A stretch of 60,040 bases of DNA from Bacillus sp. BHET2 (GCF_005938125.1 NZ_VCQN01000009.1:1-60040); one strand, 5' to 3'. Shown: positions 45,841 to 55,782, counted from the stretch's first letter. Translations and numbers: made by a program. The notes: generated by a model not told the origin, from the sequence alone.

Positions 45841-46586
45841 TGATCATTTCTAAGACTCCGCGAGAGATTGAGATCATGCGACATGCTGGTAAGATCGTTG
45901 CGTTGACTCATGCGGAATTGCAAAAGTATATTTCTCCAGGAATATCAACGAAGGAATTGGATGCAATTGCTGAAAATTTCATTCGTAAACATGATGCAAT
46001 TCCATCTTTTAAAGGGTATAATGGGTTTCGTGGTAGCATCTGTGCTTCAGTCAACAATGAGTTGGTACATGGAATTCCAGGTGATCGGGTCCTGAAAGAT
46101 GGCGATATAATCAGTATCGATATCGGTGCTAAGTATAACGGTTATCACGGTGACTCAGCTTGGACGTATCCAGTTGGAACAATAGATGATGAAACCCAGA
46201 AGCTTCTCGATGTAACAGAAGAATCGTTATTTCTGGGGCTTAAGGAAGCTAAACCAGGCGAGCGTCTGTCGAATATTTCTCATAGTATACAAACTTTTGT
46301 TGAGGCTAATGGCTTTTCTATCGTTCGAGAGTATGTAGGACACGGAGTTGGTCAAGACTTACATGAGGATCCTCAAATTCCTCATTATGGACCACCCAAC
46401 AAAGGTCCTCGTTTAAAGCCTGGCATGGTACTGGCTATTGAACCAATGGTTAATGCAGGAAGTCGATATGTTAGGACGTTATCAGATAACTGGACAGTTG
46501 TCACAGTTGATGATAAGATGTGTGCGCACTTTGAACACACCATTGCAATTACTGAAGAAGGCTATGAGATATTGACGAAAGCCTAA
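45840..46586 (+). CDS. map: Methionine aminopeptidase, type I
   Basis: Map removes the initiator methionine from new proteins. The 248-residue product has the metal ligands in [15 protein letters not shown] (two Asp, about 93-107), [14 protein letters not shown] (His near 168), AIEPM (Glu near 201) and FEHTIAI (Glu near 232). The ATG overlaps the adk stop and GGGGGCC inside adk is a weak site. A second map gene outside the window is possible in Bacillaceae. Confidence 0.96.
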
Positions 46587-46601
46587 GTGAAGGTGATTGG
46601 A

Positions 46602-46925
46602 TTGATCGAGTCAGATTCGACGATTCCGAGGATTGGTCAGATTGTTCAAACCCTTAAAGGGAGAGAAACAGGATGCTACTCGGTCGTTGTTCAGCAATTG
46701 GATGAACGTTTTGTACTTATAGCAGATGGAGATAAACGGAAGTTTGATCGCGCCAAGCGAAAGAACATTGCTCATCTTCACTTGTGTGACTATGTTTCTC
46801 CAGAAGTTCAAAACAGTATGATGGAAACAGGTAGAGTGACGAACGGTAAACTGCGTTATGCTGTTTCAAAGTTTGTTAACGAAGTTTTAAATGATGAGAA
46901 GAAGGGAGACATGTTCGATGGCTAA
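46602..46925 (+). CDS. ybzG: KOW-domain RNA-binding protein (YbzG type)
   Basis: The 107-residue product is a small L14e/KOW-like RNA-binding protein found between map and infA in Bacillus. The core [20 protein letters not shown] with [18 protein letters not shown] fits that family; its function is unknown. TTG 46602 was chosen because AAGGTGA lies five bases before it, while the in-frame GTG at 46587 has no site and abuts the map stop. The C-terminal part (about 65-107) is less typical. It overlaps infA by eight bases. Confidence 0.82.
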   Translation: MIESDSTIPRIGQIVQTLKGRETGCYSVVVQQLDERFVLIADGDKRKFDRAKRKNIAHLHLCDYVSPEVQNSMMETGRVTNGKLRYAVSKFVNEVLNDEKKGDMFDG

Positions 46926-47136
46926 GGATGATGTAATTGAAGTTGAAGGTAAGGTCGCTGAGACTTTGCCCAATGCGATGTTTAAGGTAGAATTAGAAAA
47001 TGGTCATACAGTACTGGCACATGTTTCAGGAAAGATCCGTATGCATTTCATTCGTATCCTACCTGGTGACAAAGTAACAGTTGAATTATCACCGTATGAC
47101 TTAACTCGTGGTAGAATCACTTATCGTTATAAATAA
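46918..47136 (+). CDS. infA: Translation initiation factor IF-1
   Basis: IF-1 binds the A site during initiation. The 72-residue product begins [20 protein letters not shown] and has the OB-fold ending [19 protein letters not shown] 46918 lies inside the end of the preceding gene, with AAGGGAG upstream; the earlier in-frame reading from 46891 is not credible. The family length is 72. Confidence 0.97.
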   Translation: MAKDDVIEVEGKVAETLPNAMFKVELENGHTVLAHVSGKIRMHFIRILPGDKVTVELSPYDLTRGRITYRYK

Positions 47137-47168
47137 TCTATTGCACTCCGTACTATTAAGGAGGTTAG

Positions 47169-47288
<120 letters not shown>

Positions 47289-47312
47289 TCTTAAAGGAGG
47301 TGCGCTATCACT

Positions 47313-47678
47313 ATGGCACGTATTGCTGGTGTAGACATTCCACGTGACAAACGTGTGGTCATTTCATTAACATACATCTACGGTATTGGTAAAAATACTG
47401 CTGCGAAAATCTTATCTGAAGCTGGTGTATCTGAAGATACTCGCGTTCGCGATCTTACAGACGACGAACTAGGAAAGATTCGTGATATCGTTGATAAATT
47501 AAAAGTAGAAGGTGATCTTCGTCGTGAAGTATCACTAAACATCAAACGTCTTATGGAAATCGGTTCATACCGCGGTCTTCGTCACCGTCGTGGACTACCT
47601 GTTCGTGGACAACATACGAAGAACAATGCTCGTACACGTAAAGGTCCTCGTAAGACTGTAGCTAACAAGAAAAAATAA
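47313..47678 (+). CDS. rpsM: 30S ribosomal protein S13
   Basis: S13 lies in the 30S head and contacts the P-site tRNA through its tail. The 121-residue product begins [15 protein letters not shown], has the helix-two-turn-helix region [14 protein letters not shown], and ends with the basic tail [40 protein letters not shown] precedes the ATG. Confidence 0.97.
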   Translation: MARIAGVDIPRDKRVVISLTYIYGIGKNTAAKILSEAGVSEDTRVRDLTDDELGKIRDIVDKLKVEGDLRREVSLNIKRLMEIGSYRGLRHRRGLPVRGQHTKNNARTRKGPRKTVANKKK

Positions 47679-47685
47679 TAGGTAA

Positions 47686-48093
<408 letters not shown>

Positions 48094-48109
48094 TCTTTCT
48101 GTATATATT

Positions 48110-48142
48110 TTGTATCGTTGTCTATAATGGGATATGATACAA
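48110..48142 (+). other. Hairpin in the rpsK-rpoA gap
   Basis: TTGTATC (48110-48116) pairs with GATACAA (48136-48142) around a 19-base loop that contains TATAAT at 48123-48128. The TATAAT could be a promoter -10, but no good -35 lies 17 bases upstream. The rest of the gap (to 48264) has no gene. Confidence 0.4.
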
Positions 48143-48264
48143 GATACGTTCATTCAGAAAAGTAACCAGTTGTTGGTGCACAATAGGGAACGTAAACATG
48201 GGGAATTTCGGACTTTATATTATTTAGCCCGGAGTTTCGACGTTTTGAAGGAGGGTAAATATTA

Positions 48265-49209
48265 ATGATCGAAATTGAAAAGCCAAAAATTGAAACGGTT
48301 GAGATCAGCGATGATGCCACATATGGAAAATTCGTCGTAGAACCACTTGAGCGTGGATATGGTACAACTATGGGTAACTCCTTACGTCGTATCCTACTAT
48401 CGTCACTCCCAGGTGCTGCTGTCACATCTATTCAAATAGATGGCGTACTGCATGAGTTTTCAACAATTGAAGGCGTCGTAGAGGATGTAACATCCATCAT
48501 CTTGAATATCAAGAAACTAGCGTTAAAGATCTACTCTGATGAAGAAAAAACGCTGGAAATTGATGTACAGGGTGAAGGAGTCGTGACGGCTGCTGATATT
48601 ACTCATGATTCTGATGTCGAAGTGTTAAATCCAGATTTACACATCGCAACATTATCTAAGAGTGGTCACTTCCGTATGCGTTTAAGTGCATCTCGTGGTC
48701 GCGGGTACAGACCAGCAGACCAAAACAAACGTGAGGATCTTCCAATTGGCGTGATCCCAATCGATTCTATTTACACTCCAGTTTCACGCGTTAACTATCA
48801 AATAGAAAATACTCGTGTTGGTCAAATGACGAACTACGATAAACTTTCTCTTGATGTATGGACTGATGGAAGTATTGGACCAAAGGAAGCCATTTCCTTA
48901 GGTGCTAAGATTCTAACAGAACACTTAAATATTTTCGTTGGCCTTACAGATGAAGCGCAGAATGCTGAAATCATGGTAGAAAAAGAAGAAGACCAAAAAG
49001 AAAAAGTTCTTGAGATGACAATCGAAGAATTAGATCTTTCTGTTCGTTCTTATAACTGCCTGAAGCGTGCTGGAATCAATACTGTTCAAGAGCTTGCTAA
49101 CAAAACTGAAGAAGATATGATGAAAGTTCGTAACTTAGGACGTAAATCACTTGAAGAGGTTAAAGTTAAACTTGAAGACCTTGGACTTGGCTTACGTAAA
49201 GACGACTGA
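48265..49209 (+). CDS. rpoA: DNA-directed RNA polymerase alpha subunit
   Basis: RpoA dimerises to start assembly of RNA polymerase and its C-terminal domain binds UP elements and activators. The 314-residue product has the N-terminal domain with [20 protein letters not shown] (about 23-42) and the C-terminal domain (about 250-314) with [19 protein letters not shown] and [29 protein letters not shown] precedes the ATG. The gap before it holds a hairpin. Confidence 0.98.
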   Translation: MIEIEKPKIETVEISDDATYGKFVVEPLERGYGTTMGNSLRRILLSSLPGAAVTSIQIDGVLHEFSTIEGVVEDVTSIILNIKKLALKIYSDEEKTLEIDVQGEGVVTAADITHDSDVEVLNPDLHIATLSKSGHFRMRLSASRGRGYRPADQNKREDLPIGVIPIDSIYTPVSRVNYQIENTRVGQMTNYDKLSLDVWTDGSIGPKEAISLGAKILTEHLNIFVGLTDEAQNAEIMVEKEEDQKEKVLEMTIEELDLSVRSYNCLKRAGINTVQELANKTEEDMMKVRNLGRKSLEEVKVKLEDLGLGLRKDD

Positions 49210-49229
49210 TAATCTTCTTTCATATATAG

Positions 49230-49616
<387 letters not shown>

Positions 49617-49637
49617 TAATTCGTGACTTCTAACATT

Positions 49638-49681
49638 AAGGGCGGGACAGTTAATCCTTAACTGCTTCTTTGCCCTTTTTG
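49638..49681 (+). terminator. Terminator after rplQ
   Basis: AAGGGC pairs with GCCCTT and, inside, CAGTTAA pairs with TTAACTG, followed by a T run. It starts 21 bases after the rplQ stop and ends the S10-spc-alpha transcript. Confidence 0.85.
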
Positions 49682-49745
49682 TATAAGTGCATGTTGATGA
49701 AAAGCAGAGCGTTACGATGAGCAGCGCTGTCTGACTCGTCTAGCT

Positions 49746-49842
49746 CGTGCACCCCTTCCAACTTCTATTTAGATAGAAGCTGTTCAATGGATGAACAAGA
49801 AAAGATTGTCTTTTCTTTGGTAGGGGTGCAGGCTTTTTTTTA
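49746..49842 (+). promoter_or_regulatory. Multi-branch terminator-like RNA before ecfA1
   Basis: An outer helix TGCACCCCT (49748-49756) with AGGGGTGCA (49822-49830) encloses three perfect hairpins in series: CTTCTAT/ATAGAAG (49762-49779), GTTCA/TGAAC (49782-49796) and AAGAAAAGA/TCTTTTCTT (49797-49817). GGC and nine or so T follow at 49831-49842. This makes a four-way junction ending in a terminator-like T run. It lies about 50 bases before the ecfA1 start. It matches no leader I recognise. Confidence 0.6.
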
Positions 49843-49894
49843 TATGCAAAGGTTTTTAGCAGAGCTGAGTATGAGCGTAGAGGAGGTTACAGAA

Positions 49895-50731
49895 TTGAAG
49901 GAAATCATTAAAGTGAACGATGTTCATTTTAGATATCAGGATCAGGTAAACTATGCCCTTAAAGGCATTAGCCTGACTGTTAAACAAGGTGAGTGGTTAG
50001 CGATTGTCGGTCATAATGGTTCCGGTAAGTCGACCCTTGCCAAGATGTTGAATGGCCTTCATTTCCCGGAGAAGGGAGATGTGACGGTGGATGGGATACA
50101 TCTTGCAGAAGACTCAATTTGGGACATCCGTCAGAAACTAGGTATGGTATTTCAGAACCCCGATAATCAGTTTGTAGGTGCTACAGTAGAAGATGATGTG
50201 GCTTTTGGGTTAGAAAACCATGGGGTACCTTATGAAACGATGGTACAAAGAGTTAATGACGCTCTAAAAAGTGTCCATATGGAAGATTTTCTTGATCAAG
50301 AGCCGCACCATTTATCAGGTGGTCAAAAACAGAGAGTAGCAATCGCCGGAGTCGTAGCGTTGCAACCATCGATTATCATCTTGGATGAAGCGACGTCGAT
50401 GCTTGATCCAAAAGGGAAAAAAGAAGTGTTAGAGACCATCCGAAAGCTGAAAGAAGAAGAAAACTTAACGGTAATCTCCATCACTCATGATTTGGAAGAG
50501 GCGACAAAAGCTGATCGGATGATAGTCTTAAACCAAGGAGTGGTCTTTAAAGAAGGAATTCCTGAAGAAATCTTCTTATTAGAAGACGAACTCTTGAAGC
50601 TGGGACTAGACTCTCCGTTTACTGTAAAGCTTGCTCGTGCTCTTAAAGAAGCAGGGATTCCCCTGTCTAAAACCTATTTCACAGAAGAAGAGTTGGTGAG
50701 TGAATTATGCAGATCACATTTCAACAAGTAG
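49895..50731 (+). CDS. ecfA1: ECF transporter ATPase EcfA1
   Basis: EcfA1 is one of two ATPases of the energy-coupling factor module that powers uptake of vitamins and metals by several separate substrate proteins. The 278-residue ABC domain has Walker A GHNGSGKST (about 40-48), Q-loop MVFQNPDNQFVG, signature LSGGQKQRVAIAG (about 140-152) and Walker B IIILDEATS. TTG 49895 follows AGGAGG by eight bases and matches the family start. A longer frame from 49787 would run through the structured leader and was rejected. It overlaps ecfA2 by 25 bases. Confidence 0.94.
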   Translation: MKEIIKVNDVHFRYQDQVNYALKGISLTVKQGEWLAIVGHNGSGKSTLAKMLNGLHFPEKGDVTVDGIHLAEDSIWDIRQKLGMVFQNPDNQFVGATVEDDVAFGLENHGVPYETMVQRVNDALKSVHMEDFLDQEPHHLSGGQKQRVAIAGVVALQPSIIILDEATSMLDPKGKKEVLETIRKLKEEENLTVISITHDLEEATKADRMIVLNQGVVFKEGIPEEIFLLEDELLKLGLDSPFTVKLARALKEAGIPLSKTYFTEEELVSELCRSHFNK

Positions 50732-51576
50732 AATACAGATATTCATTCAACACTCCATTCGAAAAGCTTGCCCTTCAAGATATCAATCTTTCGATCCCGA
50801 CAGGCCAGTTTCTCGCTGTGATTGGCCACACCGGGTCAGGTAAGTCTACTCTTTTACAGCATCTAAATGGTCTGTTAAAGCCTACTGAGGGACTTGTCAA
50901 AGTAGGAGATCACGAAATCAAGTCAAAGCAAAAGGCGAAAAGCTTAAAGCCGGTCAGACAAAGGGTGGGAATCGTCTTTCAATTTCCCGAGCATCAGTTG
51001 TTTGAAGAAACCGTGCTTAAGGATATTTGCTATGGACCAATGAATTTCGGAGTATCTGAAGAAGAAGCTATACTCCGGGCGAAAGAGCTGATCGTAAAGG
51101 TCGGACTCTCTGAAGAAGTATTGCAAAAATCTCCTTTTGATTTATCAGGTGGACAGATGAGGCGTGTAGCCATTGCAGGTGTTCTGGCTATGAATCCTGA
51201 AGTTATCGTACTTGATGAACCAACAGCTGGACTTGATCCAAGAGGGCAGAGGGAAATCATGGACATGTTCTATGAACTTCATAAGGAAAAAGGACTAACC
51301 ACCATTCTCGTCACCCACAGTATGGAAGATGCCGCTCATTATGCAGAAGAGATTGTGATTATGCAAAAAGGGCACTTAAAACGAAAAGGAACTCCAGAGG
51401 AAATCTTCTCAGAGGCTGATGAATTGTTTGAGATGGGGTTAGATGTTCCCGATGTCGTTCGCTTTCAATACCAATTCGAGCAGAAAACAGGGAAGAAGTT
51501 ACCGAAGACTTGTTTAACTCTAGAGGAATTAGCCTCAGCCATCGGTATGATACAGGGTGGAGGTGAAGTCCGATGA
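50707..51576 (+). CDS. ecfA2: ECF transporter ATPase EcfA2
   Basis: EcfA2 is the second ATPase of the energy-coupling module and pairs with EcfA1. The 289-residue product has Walker A GHTGSGKSTL (about 38-47), VFQFPEHQLFEETV, the signature LSGGQMRRVAIAG and Walker B VIVLDEPTAGLDP. The gene overlaps ecfA1 by 25 bases and ecfT by four bases, so the three are coupled. The length equals the B. subtilis protein (289). Confidence 0.95.
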   Translation: MQITFQQVEYRYSFNTPFEKLALQDINLSIPTGQFLAVIGHTGSGKSTLLQHLNGLLKPTEGLVKVGDHEIKSKQKAKSLKPVRQRVGIVFQFPEHQLFEETVLKDICYGPMNFGVSEEEAILRAKELIVKVGLSEEVLQKSPFDLSGGQMRRVAIAGVLAMNPEVIVLDEPTAGLDPRGQREIMDMFYELHKEKGLTTILVTHSMEDAAHYAEEIVIMQKGHLKRKGTPEEIFSEADELFEMGLDVPDVVRFQYQFEQKTGKKLPKTCLTLEELASAIGMIQGGGEVR

Positions 51577-52370
51577 TGGAGAAAATGATATTTGGTCGTT
51601 ATGTACCTGCGAAATCCATTCTTCATCAAATGGATCCAAGGGCCAAGCTTTTATTTATATTTGGATTTATATGTGTAGTTTTTCTCGCTAATAATGTGAT
51701 GACATATGCATTACTAGGGATTTTTACGTTTAGCGCACTCATTCTATCTAACCTTTCCATCCGATTTATCATCGGAGGTCTGAAACCGATTCTGTGGTTG
51801 ATTCTGTTTACGTTCTTCTTACACGTATTCTTTACCAGGGAAGGACCAGTTGTCCTGGACTTAGGAATATTATCGGTTCATGAGGAGGGGTTAAGGCAAG
51901 GGGTCTTTATTTCTTTACGATTCTTTTATCTTATTCTCGTTACATCGTTATTAACGTTGACTACCTCTCCGATTACAATAACAGACGGCCTTGAGACACT
52001 CCTGAACCCACTAAGGAAAATAAAGTTTCCTGTTCATGAGCTTGCTCTGATGATGTCGATTTCTTTGCGTTTCATCCCGACCTTAATGGAGGAAACAGAT
52101 AAAATCATGAAGGCCCAGATTGCAAGGGGTGCTGAATTTTCATCCGGTCCCCTGAAAGATCGGATCAAAGCGATTATCCCTTTACTTATTCCTCTATTCG
52201 TCAGTGCCTTCAAAAGGGCGGAGGACCTGGCAACAGCCATGGAAGCAAGAGGATACCAAGGTGGAGAGGGAAGAACGAAATACCGCTTGTTATCCTGGCA
52301 TAAGAAGGATACGGGTGCTTTAGTCGTACTCATTCTCCTGACAATTGTATTAATCATTTTCAGAGTATAA
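51573..52370 (+). CDS. ecfT: ECF transporter transmembrane subunit EcfT
   Basis: EcfT is the membrane scaffold that links the ATPases to the substrate-binding S subunits. The 265-residue product has about five to six membrane segments (FGFICVVFLANNVMTYALLG and LKPILWLILFTFFLHVFF among them) and the two coupling-helix motifs with Ala-Arg-Gly (QIARGAEF and MEARGYQGGEG). No S subunit gene is next to it, consistent with a shared (group II) module. GGAGGTGAAGTCC precedes the ATG. Confidence 0.95.
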   Translation: MMEKMIFGRYVPAKSILHQMDPRAKLLFIFGFICVVFLANNVMTYALLGIFTFSALILSNLSIRFIIGGLKPILWLILFTFFLHVFFTREGPVVLDLGILSVHEEGLRQGVFISLRFFYLILVTSLLTLTTSPITITDGLETLLNPLRKIKFPVHELALMMSISLRFIPTLMEETDKIMKAQIARGAEFSSGPLKDRIKAIIPLLIPLFVSAFKRAEDLATAMEARGYQGGEGRTKYRLLSWHKKDTGALVVLILLTIVLIIFRV

Positions 52371-52385
52371 CGGGAGTGTCTAAGT

Positions 52386-53138
52386 ATGCAGAGAGTTAGA
52401 TGTACCATCGCATATGATGGAACCTATTTTCATGGGTATCAGGTTCAACCTCAACAACGAACCGTTCAGGGGATTATAGAGGACATCTTATCTACGATCC
52501 ATAAAGGTGATCGTATTCGAATCAGCGGATCTGGTCGGACGGACGCTGGTGTCCATGCAAACGGTCAGGTGTTTCATTTTGATACACCCCTGTCCATTCC
52601 AGAAGAGAAATGGCCGGTCGTCTTAAATACACGCTTACCGGATGAAGTGACCGTTAAGGAAGCTGCGTTTGTGTCGGCTGACTTCCACTCAAGGTTTTCG
52701 GTTGTGCAAAAGGAGTACCGCTACCGAGTGTATACAGGAAAATCGAGGAGTCCTTTCAATCGCCACTTTGCCCTTCACTATCCTCATTCCCTATCGGTTG
52801 AGGATATGGAGCGGGCTGCGCGGCATCTCATCGGGGAGCATGACTTCACGAGTTTCTGCTCAGCTAAGACGGAAGTAGAAGATAAAGTAAGAATCATTCA
52901 CCGTATTAACATTTCTCAAAATGAGGAAGAAATCATGTTTTCCTTTGTGGGAAATGGGTTTTTGTACAATATGGTTAGAATCCTTGTGGGTACATTATTG
53001 GAGGTAGGTGCGGGCAACACCCTGGTAGAAGAGATTCCTGGAATACTCGAAGTCAGGGACCGTAATCGTGCAGGAAAGACTGCACCTCCCCATGGACTGT
53101 ATCTGTGGAAGGTCGATTATGATCCTGTTTTGAAATAG
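52386..53138 (+). CDS. truA: tRNA pseudouridine(38-40) synthase TruA
   Basis: TruA makes pseudouridine at positions 38-40 in the anticodon arm. The 250-residue product has the catalytic segment SGRTDAGVHANGQVFHF (about 49-65) with the essential Asp, RYRVYTG, and the C-terminal VRILVGTLLEVG. The site before the ATG is a weak GGGAGTG. The location after ecfT and before rplM-rpsI is the Bacillus order. Confidence 0.96.
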   Translation: MQRVRCTIAYDGTYFHGYQVQPQQRTVQGIIEDILSTIHKGDRIRISGSGRTDAGVHANGQVFHFDTPLSIPEEKWPVVLNTRLPDEVTVKEAAFVSADFHSRFSVVQKEYRYRVYTGKSRSPFNRHFALHYPHSLSVEDMERAARHLIGEHDFTSFCSAKTEVEDKVRIIHRINISQNEEEIMFSFVGNGFLYNMVRILVGTLLEVGAGNTLVEEIPGILEVRDRNRAGKTAPPHGLYLWKVDYDPVLK

Positions 53139-53197
53139 GATTATAGATAAGTTATTAAAAAAAATACTAAAACAACTAATCCTGGTGTAACATTCTC

Positions 53198-53226
53198 TTG
53201 ACAATAGACTGGGAACAAGATAATAT
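53198..53226 (+). promoter_or_regulatory. SigA promoter of rplM-rpsI
   Basis: TTGACA at 53198-53203 and TAATAT at 53221-53226 are 17 bases apart. Transcription would begin near 53233, at the L13 leader. Confidence 0.82.
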
Positions 53227-53232
53227 AGCATA

Positions 53233-53300
53233 TGGTATGTTATTAACCCCACGATAAGCCCCGGAAACTTATTGTGATTAGAAAATAAATACTACGGATT
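53233..53300 (+). promoter_or_regulatory. L13 leader
   Basis: This is the autoregulatory leader found before rplM in Firmicutes. TTAACCCCACGATAAGCC with GGAAACTTATTGTG forms the conserved stem CACGATAAG/CTTATTGTG (one G-U pair). It lies between the promoter and the rplM ribosome binding site. Bounds are approximate. Confidence 0.82.
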
Positions 53301-53321
53301 CATTAAATAGGAGGTTAAATC

Positions 53322-53759
53322 ATGCGTACAACGTATATGGCTAAAGCCAATCAAATCGATCGTAAATGGTTCGTTGTAGATGCTGAAGGAAAAACTCTTG
53401 GACGTCTATCCAGTGAAGTTGCTTCAATTCTACGCGGAAAACACAAACCAACATTCACACCACATGTTGACACTGGTGATCATGTAATCATTCTTAATGC
53501 TTCAAAAATTGAATTAACTGGGAAAAAGTTAACGGACAAGATTTACTACCGTCACACGAATCACCCAGGTGGTTTAAAACAACGTACAGCATTAGAAATG
53601 CGTACAAATTACTCAGAGAAAATGTTAGAGCTTACTATTAAAGGTATGCTTCCAAAAGGTTCTCTAGGTCGTCAAATGTTCAAGAAATTGCATGTATATG
53701 CTGGAGCAGAACATAAGCATCAAGCACAACAACCTGAAGTTTACGAACTTCGTGGATAA
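53322..53759 (+). CDS. rplM: 50S ribosomal protein L13
   Basis: L13 is an early assembly protein of the large subunit and probably binds its own leader. The 145-residue product begins [20 protein letters not shown] and has [20 protein letters not shown] and the signature [33 protein letters not shown] precedes the ATG. rpsI follows. Confidence 0.97.
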   Translation: MRTTYMAKANQIDRKWFVVDAEGKTLGRLSSEVASILRGKHKPTFTPHVDTGDHVIILNASKIELTGKKLTDKIYYRHTNHPGGLKQRTALEMRTNYSEKMLELTIKGMLPKGSLGRQMFKKLHVYAGAEHKHQAQQPEVYELRG

Positions 53760-53781
53760 TTAATAAGAGGAGGTTATTATC

Positions 53782-54174
53782 TTGGCTCAAGTTCAATATT
53801 ACGGAACTGGTCGTCGTAAGAGCTCAGTAGCTCGTGTACGTTTAGTACCAGGTAACGGAAACATTGTTATCAATGATCGTGAAGTAGAAGTTTATATCCC
53901 ATTCGCAGCACTAAGAGAAGTAATTAAGCAACCACTAGTTGCAACTGAAACTCTTGGTAACTATGACGTTTTAGTAAACGTTAATGGTGGAGGCTATTCT
54001 GGTCAAGCTGGTGCGATCCGTCACGGAATCGCTCGTGCTTTACTACAAGCAGACCCTGAATACCGCGGAACTCTAAAACGCGCTGGATTATTAACTCGTG
54101 ACTCTCGTATGAAAGAGCGTAAAAAATACGGTCTTAAAGGTGCACGTCGCGCGCCACAATTCTCTAAGCGTTAA
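53782..54174 (+). CDS. rpsI: 30S ribosomal protein S9
   Basis: S9 reaches the P-site tRNA with its C-terminal tail. The 130-residue product begins [20 protein letters not shown] and ends [17 protein letters not shown], the invariant tail. The start is TTG after AGAGGAGGTTATTATC. It is co-transcribed with rplM and followed by a strong terminator. Confidence 0.97.
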   Translation: MAQVQYYGTGRRKSSVARVRLVPGNGNIVINDREVEVYIPFAALREVIKQPLVATETLGNYDVLVNVNGGGYSGQAGAIRHGIARALLQADPEYRGTLKRAGLLTRDSRMKERKKYGLKGARRAPQFSKR

Positions 54175-54190
54175 TTATTATTTCAAACAA

Positions 54191-54224
54191 AAGCTCAGCC
54201 GATTCATTCGGCTGGGCTTTTTTT
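54191..54224 (+). terminator. Terminator after rpsI
   Basis: AGCTCAGCCGA pairs with TCGGCTGGGCT (one wobble pair) and is followed by seven T. It starts 16 bases after the rpsI stop. Confidence 0.93.
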
Positions 54225-54235
54225 GTTATTTGCAG

Positions 54236-54334
54236 GAGGGACGGACCTCCAATTTCGATCCAAATCCTGAACCTTGCCCTTCTCACATCAAGCTTCATCC
54301 ACTTCAAACGACTGAAATTTGAGGTCCGTCCCTC
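54236..54334. repeat. 99-bp element with long inverted ends
   Basis: GAGGGACGGACCTC (54236-54249) and GAGGTCCGTCCCTC (54321-54334) are a perfect 14-bp inverted repeat that extends over AATTTC with one mismatch. The 57-base centre has no coding signal. It resembles a small non-autonomous repeat. It lies just after the rpsI terminator, where B. subtilis has ybaJ, which is missing here. It could also act as a second terminator because AAAAAA follows. Confidence 0.7.
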
Positions 54335-54408
54335 AAAAAATTGGTAACAGTTACTCGAATGAAGTGGTGTGTTAAGTAGGAAAATACGTTCAAAGGGGTG
54401 GATGATCT

Positions 54409-54855
54409 TTGACTGTTATTACAACTTTTAATACAAAGAGACGCGAAAAGCAGATAAAGACGGAAAGAACGTTGTTGAAAGAAATTTCGATAAAGATGCT
54501 ACAGGAGAGTGTCCGAAAGCATTTTGGATATATAAAGGTTCAAGGTGGCGTATTTATGCAGGAGGGTTTTGATGAGGCGTGCTTTGATGTAGCGATTGAA
54601 GCTTATCTACTTGGTGGGAAGATTAGTAAGTTTGGTTACTCCGGTGAAAATCCAGAGGTTGTTAAAAAGCGGTGTCATGATGAATTAAAGCATTTTATTG
54701 ATACACTCTATAATTTCTGGCTGTATTGGTCTGAGTTGGGGGTATCGAACCAAGTAGACGAATCCTTTTATTTCTGCTGTGAGCACTTTGTAGAAACATG
54801 GTGGTCAGAAGGATATAACAAGGGTATCAAACGTCATAAACTACGCTTGAATTAA
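54409..54855 (+). CDS. ybaK: DUF2521 family protein YbaK
   Basis: The 148-residue product matches the B. subtilis YbaK family, whose function is unknown. It is mostly helical and rich in aromatic and charged residues, with GYIKVQGGVFMQEGFDEACF in the first half and FCCEHFVETWWSEGYNKG near the end; no signal or membrane segment is seen. The start is TTG 54409, which follows AAAGGGGTGG by eight bases; the ATG at 54402 runs into an early stop. It lies before cwlD as in B. subtilis, which hints at a sporulation link only by position. Confidence 0.85.
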   Translation: MTVITTFNTKRREKQIKTERTLLKEISIKMLQESVRKHFGYIKVQGGVFMQEGFDEACFDVAIEAYLLGGKISKFGYSGENPEVVKKRCHDELKHFIDTLYNFWLYWSELGVSNQVDESFYFCCEHFVETWWSEGYNKGIKRHKLRLN

Positions 54856-54950
54856 TCATTTCAGTTCTAAAAACCATTCTTGTCCCATATTTTTAGTAAG
54901 GACAGCGGAGAAATTTCATCCGTGTTGAAACTGGAAGTAGGGGGACTGGA

Positions 54951-55676
54951 ATGATCAAGAAAGTAAAGATTATCGGGATGATTTTTGCACTGGCCATTTT
55001 AATATTCATTATTCAATATAAGATTCTGGACAAGAATACATGGGATTCTTGGAATCTCCCCTTATCAGGTAAAATCGTCTATATAGATCCCGGGCACGGT
55101 GGTCCGGACGGTGGGGCCGGAGATCAGGATGCTTTGGAGAAGGATATTGCTTTAAGTGTTTCTCTAATGATAAGGGACTATCTCCAGGAACAAGGGGCTC
55201 TCGTAATCCTGACTAGGGAGAAGGACGAAGATCTCGCAGATGAAGGTACAAGGGGATACAGCCGTAGGAAAGTGGAGGATTTAAAGAAAAGGCTAAACCT
55301 GATTAATGATTCTCAAGCCGATCTATTTCTAAGCATCCACCTGAATTCCATCCCTTCTGCAAAATGGAGTGGCGCCCAAACTTTTTACAACCCAAAATAT
55401 GAAGAAAACAAAGCCTTAGCGAAAGCCATTCAAGGTGAACTGACGCGGAATTTAGAAAACACGACAAGGGAAGCAAAAGGTCTTCAAAATGTCTACATCC
55501 TAAAACATGCGAAAAAGTCAGGTGCTCTCGTGGAGATCGGTTTCTTATCCAACCCAGGTGAGCGGGCTAACCTCCTTAAAGAAGACTACCAGCAAAAGAT
55601 TGCTGCCTCCGTTTACCAGGGAGTACTCAATTATTTAACGATGGATAAAGACAAAGAAAAAGCTGATGAGGAATAA
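54951..55676 (+). CDS. cwlD: N-acetylmuramoyl-L-alanine amidase CwlD
   Basis: CwlD cleaves the peptide from muramic acid in spore cortex, the first step of muramic-lactam formation with PdaA, which is needed for germination. The 241-residue product has an N-terminal membrane anchor (IIGMIFALAILIFIIQY, about 7-23) and an Amidase_3 domain with zinc ligands in YIDPGHGGPDGG (His near 49), the Glu after LEKDIA, and FLSIHLNS (His near 125). The catalytic Glu lies in GALVEIGFLSNP. AGTAGGGGG precedes the ATG. GerD-type sporulation genes follow nearby. Confidence 0.94.
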   Translation: MIKKVKIIGMIFALAILIFIIQYKILDKNTWDSWNLPLSGKIVYIDPGHGGPDGGAGDQDALEKDIALSVSLMIRDYLQEQGALVILTREKDEDLADEGTRGYSRRKVEDLKKRLNLINDSQADLFLSIHLNSIPSAKWSGAQTFYNPKYEENKALAKAIQGELTRNLENTTREAKGLQNVYILKHAKKSGALVEIGFLSNPGERANLLKEDYQQKIAASVYQGVLNYLTMDKDKEKADEE

Positions 55677-55697
55677 CCTCTCAGCTTTTATTTTTTT
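55658..55697 (+). terminator. Terminator after cwlD
   Basis: AAAAGCTGA and GAGG pair with CCTC and TCAGCTTTT with one bulge, followed by ATTTTTTT. The hairpin overlaps the last codons and the stop of cwlD. Confidence 0.85.
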
Positions 55698-55773
55698 GGC
55701 ATTTTTAAAAGAACGACTTTATTATTCAACTAAAGCATTCAAAACCTTTTGAGCATTCATTAAACTAAGAATA

Positions 55774-55782
55774 TGTTATACT
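55774..55782 (+). promoter_or_regulatory. Extended -10 promoter of salA
   Basis: TG-T-TATACT (55774-55782) is an extended -10. No good -35 lies at the normal distance (TTGAGC at 55749-55754 is too far). The start would be about 40 bases before salA. Confidence 0.45.

Noticed and set aside
49746..49842. tRNA gene
   Set aside because: The four-helix layout resembles a cloverleaf, but there is no 7-bp acceptor with CCA end, no T-loop TTCAANNC and no anticodon loop of seven bases.
49787..49894. N-terminal extension of ecfA1 by 36 residues
   Set aside because: It would start inside the structured leader without a ribosome binding site, and the family start with AGGAGG is at 49895.
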